NCBI RefSeq assembly: GCF_030269925.1
Contig: NC_085121.1
Span: 11,859,501-11,923,500 of the forward strand
Direction of reading: 5' to 3'
DNA from: Bombyx mori
Lineage: Eukaryota; Arthropoda; Insecta; Lepidoptera; Bombycidae
Length of the DNA stretch: 64,000 nt
The notes under the pieces are model-generated. The model saw only the letters and a list, made by a program, of their open reading frames with translations. It was not told where the DNA came from and ran no database searches. Shown in pieces: positions 48,401 to 60,400 of this stretch (within the stretch, counting starts at the first letter, position 1; each line of letters opens with the position of its first letter). The position numbers were made by a program, and so were the translations under genes.

Positions 48401-51400
48401 CCAACAAAGAATTCAACAGAGGCAATTTCATCCGTTCGCACTACTACGAACAACAACATTTAGACCGTCGGTCTACCGAGCAATATAACCCGCTCGGTGG
48501 AAGATCTTCCCTTTGTCGTATATATCTCCCCAAACTGGTGACCCCGACGTGATGTGAACAACGCAACCTTCTGACTCATCATTAGCGCATCAAGAACTTC
48601 GGCTACCACAATCTCCGAATTCTCGCAGATAAAAGCACGTCATTGACAGTCGTCCCACAGCAAGCCAGCATCGCAGCCTCAACAGGACCATCGCAGCCGA
48701 CTCACCGCGGTTCCTGGTCCTACGGCACGCAACTTCACTGCCTCATCACGCCGCTACAGTTCATCGCAGCCCAAGACCGGATCATCAACGCTTGGGGTCA
48801 CACATCTCCGGCGTGGCAGCTCTGCATCACATGGACTACGCACGACACGCACGCAACATTCAAGCTCAGTTTCGACTCACCGCAAACTTCGAGCAGCACT
48901 GGCACTTGCAAGCTTATCTCAGCACGGACAACGATTACTAAATATGACACGACCTTCAGTCTCGGAGGGGAGTGATGTGGCGGGTAGCCATCATACAACG
49001 CAAGATAATTGATAGATGCCTGAATCTCGCTTACGACATTTTCAAGATAAAGCGCATATATACAAGTTCCGAACAAACAACATTTGGACCGTCGGTCTAC
49101 CGAGCAATATCATCCGCTCGGTGGAAGATCTTCCCTCTGTCGTTAAGCTTCCCCAAAGTGTTTACAAAGCGAACCCGCGAGTTTATTTGCGTCACTACTA
49201 TAAAATTGAGACTTAGACTTAAAGACTCAAGGTCGAATTCGCTTTGTGATATCTAATGGGCTTCAAGTAACCACTCACACGCAATAAAAAAACCTAATAA
49301 GTGAGAAATTATGCGATTGTCTCACCTGACCGGCCTGCTTGAGAACACGGCCCTGTACCGCCGGAGGCAGCTTGGCGACGAGCGGCGCCACCAACCAGAC
49401 AGAGTCCGACCACTTACTGGTGCTGACGACTCCGCGGTCTGTTCCCATTCTGAAAAATGAAGCGTACATATTTCATTTTATTTTAAATTTAAAAAGCTTT
49501 TTTATGCCTAGATGAGTGGACGAGCTCACAGCCCACCCGGTGTTAAGTGGTTACTGGAGCCCATAGACATTTACAACGTAAATGCGCCACCCACCTTGAG
49601 ATATAAGTTCTAAAGTCTCAGTATAGTTACAACGGCTGCCCCACCCTTTAAGCCGAAATGCATTACTGTTTCACGGCAGAAATAGGCCGGGTGGTGGTAC
49701 CTAGCCGCGCGGACTCACAAGAGGTCCTACCACCAGTAAAAGCGATTTCACTGTTTAATATTATTATTATTATATTGTAATTTATTGTTAACTTAAAGGA
49801 ATTAAAAATAATTAGAGTGAATTTCTCAAGCGAACGTTGAGGGTTAAATATAAGTTTACGAAGAACGTTGATATGATGTTTTGTTGAGTTTTATTTCTGA
49901 TCGTATTTATAACTAGATCATAAGGTATCCTGTGCAAGATATCGTTTTCTAGCAGAGAAAGGTTAAAGTTAGTTTTATTAATTTTGTGTAAAAATCACAA
50001 AACAATTTCACCGTAATGTTATAAGATGACAATTTTTTTAAAGGGTAAAAAAAACATGTAATTCATACATACATATAGTTCTATATGTTCATATAGTACA
50101 TATAATTCTTTTCCTATCAAAATAATTTCAAAATCGGTTACTTTTGTCAAGTCAAACGACAAACTATGAATATAATGGTTTACGGCATCACCGCTATTAT
50201 TATGGTATGATGTTGCGATAGAGGCGAGATATTTCAGTTTTAAGTTACGACAATTTGATAGCATGTCGATCAAATAAATAAATAGTTCAATTAGAAAATT
50301 ATACCTGTCCTTGTCTGGCGGTGGCGGCGCTGGCTGCTGGAAGACATTGATGATGGCCCGCGCTACCGTGTCCAGCCACGCCGACAGTTCCGGGGAACCG
50401 CCGGGGAACTGCTTGAACATCAACTGAAGGTCTAGCCACGACATTCTTAGTGACCATTGTTCTAGGTTCTGTAATTGAGAATATATCTTGTCATTACTTT
50501 TCACTATAATATATACAGGGTGTTTCGGAAATGCTAATCAAATAAGGGATTTTATGACCTGGTAACTAAGACCTTTAAGCCATGTCTTATTTTAATTTAT
50601 ATTCTTATTTTTATAAAAAATGGTTTTAATGGAGTGAAATATGAAGATGATTAATTTGAGACATTAATCAACTGGGATGAAATGAAATGAGATGATATGG
50701 GATGACATATAATCTCAGTAAAATGGTGGTCATTTAGTGAGATTTGTTCAGTGGACTTTTTGGAGGATCCCGAGAAGTTACGTCCAGCGGCTTTGTTTCA
50801 CTTTCCCACATCTGTCCACTTTCACAGATACTAAACAGTTAATAAACCACCGTTATTACACATTTAAACATGAAGAAACACTAAATAGACAAAATAAAAC
50901 AAATCACACAACTTCACTCCTCGCGTTCCCGCCAAAAAGTCCGTTTTCGAAAATGTGCTAAAAGAAGTCAGGTGGGGACCATAGAACGCAGCGTCATGCC
51001 GCCATTGATCGATATATGAAGTCTTAAGTTTGTTTAAATAGATTGAGGTTACGCCCCCCGACTGATTTTACTTTTCCACATACGTACATGAAGGATATAC
51101 CTTCATCACATTTCATCGCAGTAAAGCGCTTTTATTATAAACTCACCTCTAATAATCGAGTGATCATAGTCTTCTGATCCAAGTCCGGATGTGTGTGACT
51201 CGCTGAATCCGGATAACAGATCATATGCAATAACCTATAAATAAAAAGAAATTTTTTTTTATTGCTAAGATGGGTGGACGAGCTCACAGCCCACCTGGTG
51301 ATAAGTGTTTTACTGGAGCCCATAGACATCTACAACGTAAATGCGCCACCCACCTTCAGATATAAGTTCTAAGGTCTAAGTATAGTTACAACGGCTGCCC

Positions 51401-54400
51401 TACCCTTCAAACCGAAACGCATTACCTACGGTTTCACGGCAGAAATAGGTAGGGCGGTGGTACCTACCCGTGTGGACTCACAAGAGGTCCTACCACCAGT
51501 AATTACGCAAATTATAATTGCGCCGGACGTCTTATCCATTAGGCCACGAAGACTTCGATTTGAATACCATCTGCAAGTGGTTTAGTTATTTCCAAATGAT
51601 ACTTTATCGACGTAGATACCTCTGCGCTTGTTTTGGAGTGATCATGGAATCGAGCAGCATGCCAGTCTGGTACAGCTCATCCGGATTCTGAAGGCACTTC
51701 TGCAGCACCCATTCTTCGGAGCATATTTCCGCTAGCACTTTCCTGGCAAACGAGGAAAGCGACTGCGACGAATCTAGCAAAGACGACCCAACTCCGCCGC
51801 CCCCTCTGGAATTCATTATTTCATTTTTGAACGGATCACGTTCCGTCTACGGTTTTATATATGCTGGTGTGATATGAAAACATGGAACGGGGATTCAAAA
51901 AAGTTAATAGTCTTGTATGAAGCGAACTTAAACAGTTTCGGGATAGATTGAAGAAAACTTTTAGTACTGTTTTTAAGTTTTCACTTAATAAGGGCCTACA
52001 AAATAAATATGGTTATTGAAAATAAATACGTACAGTGGAAAAATAATAATTAAATTGTGATTTTTATATTTTCATTAGGAACAGGGATAAACATTTTAAT
52101 TGCTGTTGAAGAATGAAAATTTAAATGACATTGAAGAGAGTGAAGCATTTTACCGTTTTTACTATCGCGATCTGTAAATAATCAGGAATTACTAATTCTA
52201 ACAAGTGCTAATAAAAGCAACATATGCCACTAAGTAACCAATCTTGTTAGATGGATCTTTTGTGTACTAATTTCAAATAAAAAATAGAAAAAAAATATTG
52301 CTTCAGTAAATTTATACTGTTACAAGTTTTTGGGAAAGCATTGTAATGAGTCAGAACTGCTTCATTCTCCTCGAGCTTAACATTTAGTTACTGTCAAGGA
52401 TCCCGTGGGCCAAAAGAACTAGGGTGACGCAGACGTGAATATGTACAGCAAAACAACATGAAGACAAGACAAGCCAAGCGTGTGACCAATATGCACGACT
52501 ATGTACAAGAGACAGTATGTTCGGTTATGTACAGCCTTGGTCAAATTTCAGTTGTCTATGATTTACAAAGCACAACTCTATTTCACGTAGTAAAACTACC
52601 CGCCTAAATTCGTAATAACTGAGTGTTTTTTATAGCTTGAGAAGTGATAGCATTTAAAATTGCAATAAAATTAGTGATTTACAAATTTAATTATTATCAC
52701 TACATACCGATCAGCATTAAATAATAATTTATGCCTATTCAATTTGAAACGCTGCATCGTATTGGATGCAATTTGCAACTGCACTTTTATTATTACTCGA
52801 TTCAAATTAATCCTTAGACCATAGACAACTTCAATTATTAAGGCGAATGGTGAAATGGTCACAGTGAAGCCACATCCTGGAGGTGCAACCGTGAAGGTAA
52901 CTCAATATTAAAATAAACAAACCTAGGAGTTCTATGGCCCCCACTCATCTCTGAATCTACCATCCTAAGAATAAAAACATAACTAGTCAATAATATGATA
53001 TCGATAAATATTTTTTTTAGAATTCGTCTTAAGCATAACAAATGTTCTTTACAATTAATACAATAACTTCAAAACTACAGCATCAAGCTAATACAACGAA
53101 TGTAATAATGCCGCAAATGCAAATCAATATTTTTAAATACTCTTATTTATTTCTTTATGCATTCATTACTTTATAGTAAACTGGATATTCTGTTCGTTTT
53201 TTTTTTTTTTTTTTTGTATTTCCTTGTTTATTAAAAAAAAAAAAGACAAAAACTTTTTGCAAAAAATAAGATTGTTTGCGAATACGTTTCATAAATAACG
53301 ACTACCTCATTAACAGATAACAGCGAACATAATTCATAATCAGTGCCCAAAGTCAGGAGACTGCATTACGTATGTATTAAATGTAGTACATGATTTATGT
53401 CGACAATTATTTAACAATTTATAACCAAACTATATTTCAATCATCGTGTCGAAAAATGTACAGTCAGTAAGCTTATTGATTTGTCATAATGTTCTAGGCT
53501 TATTCAGAAATAATAAAAACAAAATGTTTTCGTTTGTCCTTGTGTGTGTGTGTGACTGTGATTTGGCTGATGTTTATAGCTAGTTATCTATAACTTACGA
53601 CAAGAGGTCGAGCTGCGCGTCGCTTGGCACCGCGTCGCTCGTGCCCAGTATGTGCGACAGTTCACATGACTTCTTGCCTATCTTGCCGCCGTCACGCGCC
53701 GAATCACCGACCACTACAGTTTATAATAATTGTAAACAATTGGTACAATTCATGTAGTATAAAAAATAACAACTCGGTTGAGTATATTGGATGCAAGTGT
53801 ACCGCTTTGGTATTAATAGTCACGGAACACGCTAGGTCGATCAAAGCGTGATGGCCAATAATAATCGCAGCTGTGATACGTGCCTCGTGTATTCGGATAT
53901 TTAGATATATGGCATTATGAAAATGCAAACAAAGCTATTATAAAGTTTTCGTAATTTAAATAATATAATATTAATTAATAATAATTGGTCGGCAGGCAGC
54001 GGCTTGGCTCTGCCCTGGCATTGCTGACGTCCATGGGCAAGGGTAATCACTCAGCATTAGGTGGACCGTAAGCTCGTCTGCCTATTTGTATTGCCTATTT
54101 GTTTGATTGCCTTTGGACAATAAAAAATAAATAAAATAAAGATATCATTATGCGCCCTGTAAACGATCAAATTTGTTTGTCAATCTTTACGATTTCATCA
54201 AACAATAGCTTAAACGATCAAACCAAATATCAAACAAGTTTGATAACTTGCCCGTAGATTCGGTTTTCGCCTTGCCGTAACGAGACGTCGCCGCGTCGTG
54301 TCGAAAACGACTGAGCCATTGTTTGACAAACACCCCCATACACGTTCGAACTTGTTTGTCAAACACGCCGTCAATCAAGATTTCCATCAAACACGTAGAC

Positions 54401-57400
54401 TGTTTGACAAACGCGTCAAACAAAGCTGCATACTCTCAAATAATTTGACAAACAGTTTGATCTTTTTTTTATTGCTTAGATGGGTGGACGAGCTCACAGC
54501 CCACCCGGTGCTAAGCGGCTACCGGAGCCAACGATAGACATACACAACGTAAATGCGCCACCAACCTTGAGATATAAGTTCCAAGGTCTCAGTTTAGTTA
54601 CAACGGCTGGCCCACCCTTCAAGCCGAAACGTAAAACTGCTTCACGGCAGAAATAGGCGGGGTGGTGGTACCTACCCGTGCGGACTCATAAGGGTCATCG
54701 TCTACAGGGCGCTTTACAATCATCATTAACCGTTATTGGTGTACAACCCAATCGTAAACATACTGAGTATGGCTTTAAGCGTAGCGAGGACGGGTGCGAC
54801 GCCGATGTTCTTGTGCGCGGCGGCGAGCAGGTGGCGGTCGCACGACAGCCGCACGCCCGCCGCGGCGCCGCCGGGACCGGGCGACGTCGACACTGAATAC
54901 AAACCTTACACAAACAGAAACGCAACTGTAAAATTTAATCTGAGTACACGCACTGAGGATATGTCGGCGCAAATATGACTGTTTACCTACTTATTATAAA
55001 AATAATCATGATTGAATGTGATAATCGGATCATCTGAACATCAAATAATTACTCTGTGTTTATTACGTTGAGAAATTGATGTTAAACAGTAGTACTTTAA
55101 AAACGTGTAAAAACGCTCACGACTCACGTGCACCAAGCCCTATAAATACGGCTTGGTCATTCGTGTCAGAGCCGTAGCACAGTATGGATCTGTCTGGAAC
55201 GTTGTTATGCTTCTCGTGTAATATACGCAGTTCTCGTGAAATTCTCGTGAAGTTTTGTTTCGGAAGCCCAAACATGAGTTATTCGTCAACAAATTAATAT
55301 TAGATATTATGATAGTCAGATATTATGCGAATCGAAGTACAATCGTATTTGGTCGCCTTACTAGTTAGTCTAGAGGCCAGCAGCACGAAAGTGGAGGGTA
55401 ATAATTCTCGAGCGTACGTATGTATGTTTAATTACGTCGGATTTCAACATATGGTATCCGCGAAGTAAAGTAACTTAAGTAGCCTATGTATTTAAAGCAA
55501 AAATAATAATAACGTGAATTAAAAAAACTTTGCTCCGCAAAAGAATGGCCTAGCTAAGAAATAAATAAAACATATTTGATTTTGTGTGTAATTGAAAATT
55601 TCAAGTTACACTTATGATTTTATTTTTTGTTATCTATACTAATATATAAATCTACAGTGTTTTTTACGGATGTTCCGTTATAACTACTGAACCATGCATC
55701 CGATTGACTTGAAACTTGGTATCCATGTAGAAAATGCATGTATTTAATGGATAGGCTAATGTTTATATGAGTTTTGGACTTCCTACACCAGTTGGGGGGG
55801 GGGGGGGAGGGTGTTAGTGATGAGAATCTTTGTTCTTTGTGGGGGTGAGAAATAATAATGTTTATTTTAAATGCCCTGCGAAGCGGACGGGTAAATCTAG
55901 TAGTTAATAATTACTTTATTTTGTAAGATTGAGCATATGGGTTTCCGGTGTCCGTAAGTAACAAAATGTTTGCTTACAGACATTAAACTAATAAAAGTTT
56001 ATTATTGTAAGATCACCGTTCTGTTCTCCGGCTTCCATTGCGAAACTGACTACAAAGATAGTCGTGGTAGTACAGCCAATTACGAAGAACAAGTGGAAGA
56101 TTTTTCTGGTGGTAGGACCACTTGTCAGTCCGCGCGGATAGGTACCACCGCCCTGCCTATTTCTGCCGTGAAGCAGTAATGCGTTTTGGTTTGAAGGGTG
56201 GGGCAGCCGTTGTAACTATACTGAGACTTTAGAACTTGTATCTCAAGGTGGGTGGCACGTCACGTTGTAGATGTCTATGGGCTCCAGTAACCACTTAACA
56301 CCAGGTGGGCTGTGAGCTCGTCCACCCATCTAAGCAATAAATAAAAAAAAATAACATGTGTGCAATTCACAAGTGTTAGAAGTAAAACCTTCAAAAATTT
56401 AAATACAATTATCTTAAATGTCTAAGTATATTATTAGTAAAATTTTGTCATTAGTAAATAATTGTAAATCTCCTTTTATAGTATGAGGTAGCGCCCTCTG
56501 TGAATTGATATTTTAACTTCACGTATATGCTAAATTAAAATTCTCTACAAGAGGTTTCATACACACGTTAGTATTAAAACATCTCACAGATGGCGCTGTA
56601 TTAAAAGTAAAATACTTTATACGTATGTTTTAAAGTATGTAGGAACTGAGCATTCTGTCTCACTTTTTCTCTCGATCTTTCTCACTTGCTTGCTCCCTAC
56701 TCTCTGGCTAGTTGCTTCATACTACGTTCGCCCTGTCTTACTTTCTCTCAATCGGTCTCGATCGCTCTCTCTCTCTTTTTCGATACTTCCGTTGCATACC
56801 TGCGTGACGTTACATCTGTAAAAATTGTACCCTCATGCGCCTAAAGAAGTTTCACTTCATAAAAAAAGATTTTTTATGAGTTTGACCTACCGGGCTGTGG
56901 AGTGTCGACCGTTTTGAACAATCTAAGCAAGAGATGGCACGTGAGCCGGCCGCCCGTGTCGGTCGAGGGCGCGTTGGCGGGGTTGCCGGTCGAGCCGCCG
57001 CCGCCGCACGCCTTCAGCAGGGACGGCAGCGCGGCGTGACGCATGAAATCCTCCAGCGAGAAACAGTGCCGGGCTGTACCGAACAATATAACGAGCTTGT
57101 TAAAATTAAATCCAAAAATCTAGGGTATGATGTTGCCAGAGGAATTAAAATAACTCGATGTCTGATTAAACAGGAACTTTATTCGTTCATGTAACAAATT
57201 ATACAAAAACCATTTATGGATACCTTGATTTTTAAGGTAAACAAATACACAAAATACAAATTCCTATGGGTGGTTCTTGGATCGGACTGCGGGGCTACCG
57301 CGTTCCTTAACCTCCTGGCTGATGCTTTTTCTGAGGGCTGCGGGGCTACCGCTCAGATCAAGTTTGGAAAAACGAATGGACTGCGGGGCTATCGCACTCG

Positions 57401-60400
57401 CCGTTTAGCTATCGAATGCCATAACTGTTTTTTTTCCTACCTAAGCTGATAGCCCTGAGAGGCTATTTCAGCGTAACCTTAACTAGTAGGTGAGCTCACG
57501 GAGCTCAAACCTGACGACGTTGCTAACACGAACCCTAGCAAGAGCCGTGCTTCGTAAAATCTACCACCGGATCGGAAACGCGACCCACTGAGAAGATCCG
57601 GCGAGAAACTCAGTGGGTTGTCTGAGGGTCAATAACTGGCGCGCTGCGGCCTCTTGTATAGTAATCGTTGACGTTCGTAGTGCGCTGGCGATGCGTAGAT
57701 TACTCATAGTTATCGTTGTGTGAGTGAGCGCATCACAGTGCAGCGTTGTAGGTAAAATGTAGCATTGGCTATAAGGGTATTTTTTTATTGATTAGTCTCT
57801 GTGGGCTGACCGACGAGGATGCAGGTGAAGACGGCGAGCGCGTCGTGCGCGCTGGCGTCGTGCAGGTCGCGCTGGCGCAGCAGGTCGGGGTACAGCGGCG
57901 GGTGCGGCGCAGTGCCGCCGGGGTAGTGCTGCGCGCCGCACAGCGCCACCAGCGCGCCCAGCCACTCCGCCGCCAGCCCGCTGCACCACGCCGTCATCTC
58001 CGCGCACACCACGCCCAACTCGTTCACTCTGCACACAAGCGTCTTTATATCGATCTAATCTATATATTAAAACGTAAAGCAAAAACCTTGTACCCTTTTT
58101 AAGAAAAAATTCCGCGGACGGAGCAGTATAAAATTTCTCACACTTATAGAGATTTACGTTTTAGACATTACGTATTACGTTTTAGCATTTACGTTGTAGT
58201 TATCTATGTGCTCCAGTAACCACTTAACACCAGGTGGGCTGTGAGCTCGTCCAGAGATCTAAGTAATAAAAAAATTAAAAAGTGAATATAGTGAAGGATT
58301 GCAGAATGTTAATGTTTTTTTACATTATGCATAAAAATACATGAAATCAATAAAAAAAACATTACACACACTACCGTGTATTTGACACACACACGCATGC
58401 ATACACTCATCATACGAGACTACTTGTCGAACCGTTCGTTCCGATATCGAGTCGAGGGAACGCGTTCCCGGCCCCGTCACGTCACAGCCGGAGTCCCGCA
58501 AGGCTCCGCCCTCTCCCCGTTACTATTCAGTTTGTATATCAACGATATACCCCGGTCTCCGGAGACCCATCTGGCGCTCTTCGCCGATGACACCGCCATC
58601 TACTACTCGTGTAGGAAGAAGGCGTTGCTTCATCGACGACTTCAGACCGCAGCTACCACCATGGGACAGTGGTTCCGGAAGTGGCGCATCGACATTAACC
58701 CCACGAAAAGCACAGCGGTGCTCTTCAAAAGGGGTCGCCCTCCGAACACCACGCTGAGCATCCCTCTCCCGACTAGGCGCGTCAATAACCCCGCCCCCGC
58801 CGTTCGCCCAATCACGATGTTCGACCAGCCCATACCGTGGGCCCCGAAGGTCAAATATTTAGGCGTCACCCTCGACAGTAGGATGACATTCCGCCCCCAC
58901 ATCAAGACGGTACGCGATCGTGCCGCCTTCATTCTAGGACGTCTCTACCCGATGATATGTAGGCGAAGTAAAATGTCCCTTAGAAATAAGGTGACACTCT
59001 ACAAAACTTGCATACGCCCCGTCATGACCTATGCAAGTGTAGTGTTCGCTCACGCGGCCCGCATACACTTAAAATCCTTTCAAATTATTCAATCCCGTTT
59101 TTGCAGGATAGCCGTCGGAGCCCCGTGGTTCGTCAGGAACGTCGACCTCCATGACGACCTGGACTTAGAGTCCATCAGTAAGTATCTTCAGTCGGCGTCC
59201 ATGCGCCACTTCGATAAAGCGGCACGACACGAGAACCCTCTCATCGTGGCCGCCGGTAACTACATTCCCGATCCTGCGGACAGAATGGAAAGCAGTCGAC
59301 GTCGCCCTAAACACGTCATCTCGGATCCTCCTGATCCACTAACGGTGCTTTTAGGTACTTCAAGCACCGGTCACCGTTCTCGTCGAACCCGTCGCTTGCG
59401 ACGAAGGGCTCGACGAGTAAATTAACTCTCAGACACAGCCCACTGAGTTTCTCGCCGGATCTTCTCAGTGGGTCGCGTTTCCGATCCGGTGGTAGATTCT
59501 GCGAAGCACGACTCTTGCTAGGGTTCGTGTTAGCAACATCGTCAGGTTTGAGCCCCGTGAGCTCACCTACTAAAGTTAAGGCTACGCTGAAATAGCCGCT
59601 AGGGCTATCAGCTTAGGTAGGAATAAAAAAAAAAGCATGCATACTATTTGTTTATTTTCAAACTTTTCTTATTGCTTATAGTCTGTGGTCAAATTGAGAA
59701 TAGATTAAATATGGACTTTTTGGCGGGAACGCGAGGAGTGAAGTTGTGTGATTTGTTTTATTTTGTCTATTTAGTGTTTCTTCGGGTTTAAATGTGTAAT
59801 AATGGTGGTTTATTAACTGTTTAATATCTGTGAAAGTGCACAAATGTGGGAAAATGAAACAAAGCCGCTGGACGTAACTTCTCGGGATCCTTCAAAAAGT
59901 CCGCGGAAAAAATCTTAGTAAATGACCACCATTTTACTGAGATTATATTTCATTTCATATCATCTCAATTCATTTCATTTAATTTCATCCTAGTTGATTA
60001 GTGTCTCAAATTAATCATCTTCATTTCATTTCACTCCGTAATATCATTTTTCATAAAAATATGAATATAAATTAAAATAAGACATGACTTAAAGGTCTCA
60101 ATTACCAGATCATAAAATCCCTTAAAAAAAAGATTAATATTGTTTGTCTTTATTAATATTTACCTAAAGTGAAATCTATGATTATAGAAGTACAATAGTC
60201 TTTGACAAAAGAACTTATATTAATTAAATAGTCGTATTTCGACTACCAGGGGACCACTAGTTTAATTAAATTTCTCGACGAATTCGTAAACGATATTATA
60301 ATACATGAACTCATTCAACAATAAGGCATCTCAGGTTTTCACTGGCGTTAGGACGTCTTGTAAGGTAGGTATCACCCCCGTGCCTATTTCTGCCGTGAAG

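Larger units (their letters stand above)
58059..60260 (+). mobile_element. Helitron carrying three nested insertions
   Basis: Starts TCTATATATTAAAACG and ends TATTTCGACTACCAGG then GGACCACTAG followed by T. It is interrupted by a Bm1 fragment (about 58180-58272), a LINE (58405-59634) and a retroposon (59713-60130). It occupies MED12 intron 3, starting about 30 bp from exon 4 (58028). Confidence 0.8.

Noticed and set aside
55788..55810. G run as a regulatory G-quadruplex
   Set aside because: A single homopolymer within a Helitron. No conserved set of separate G tracts.
58376..59425. Host gene for the 349-codon reverse-transcriptase frame
   Set aside because: It is a 5'-truncated LINE with target duplication and A tail. 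The first ten codons are Helitron sequence.
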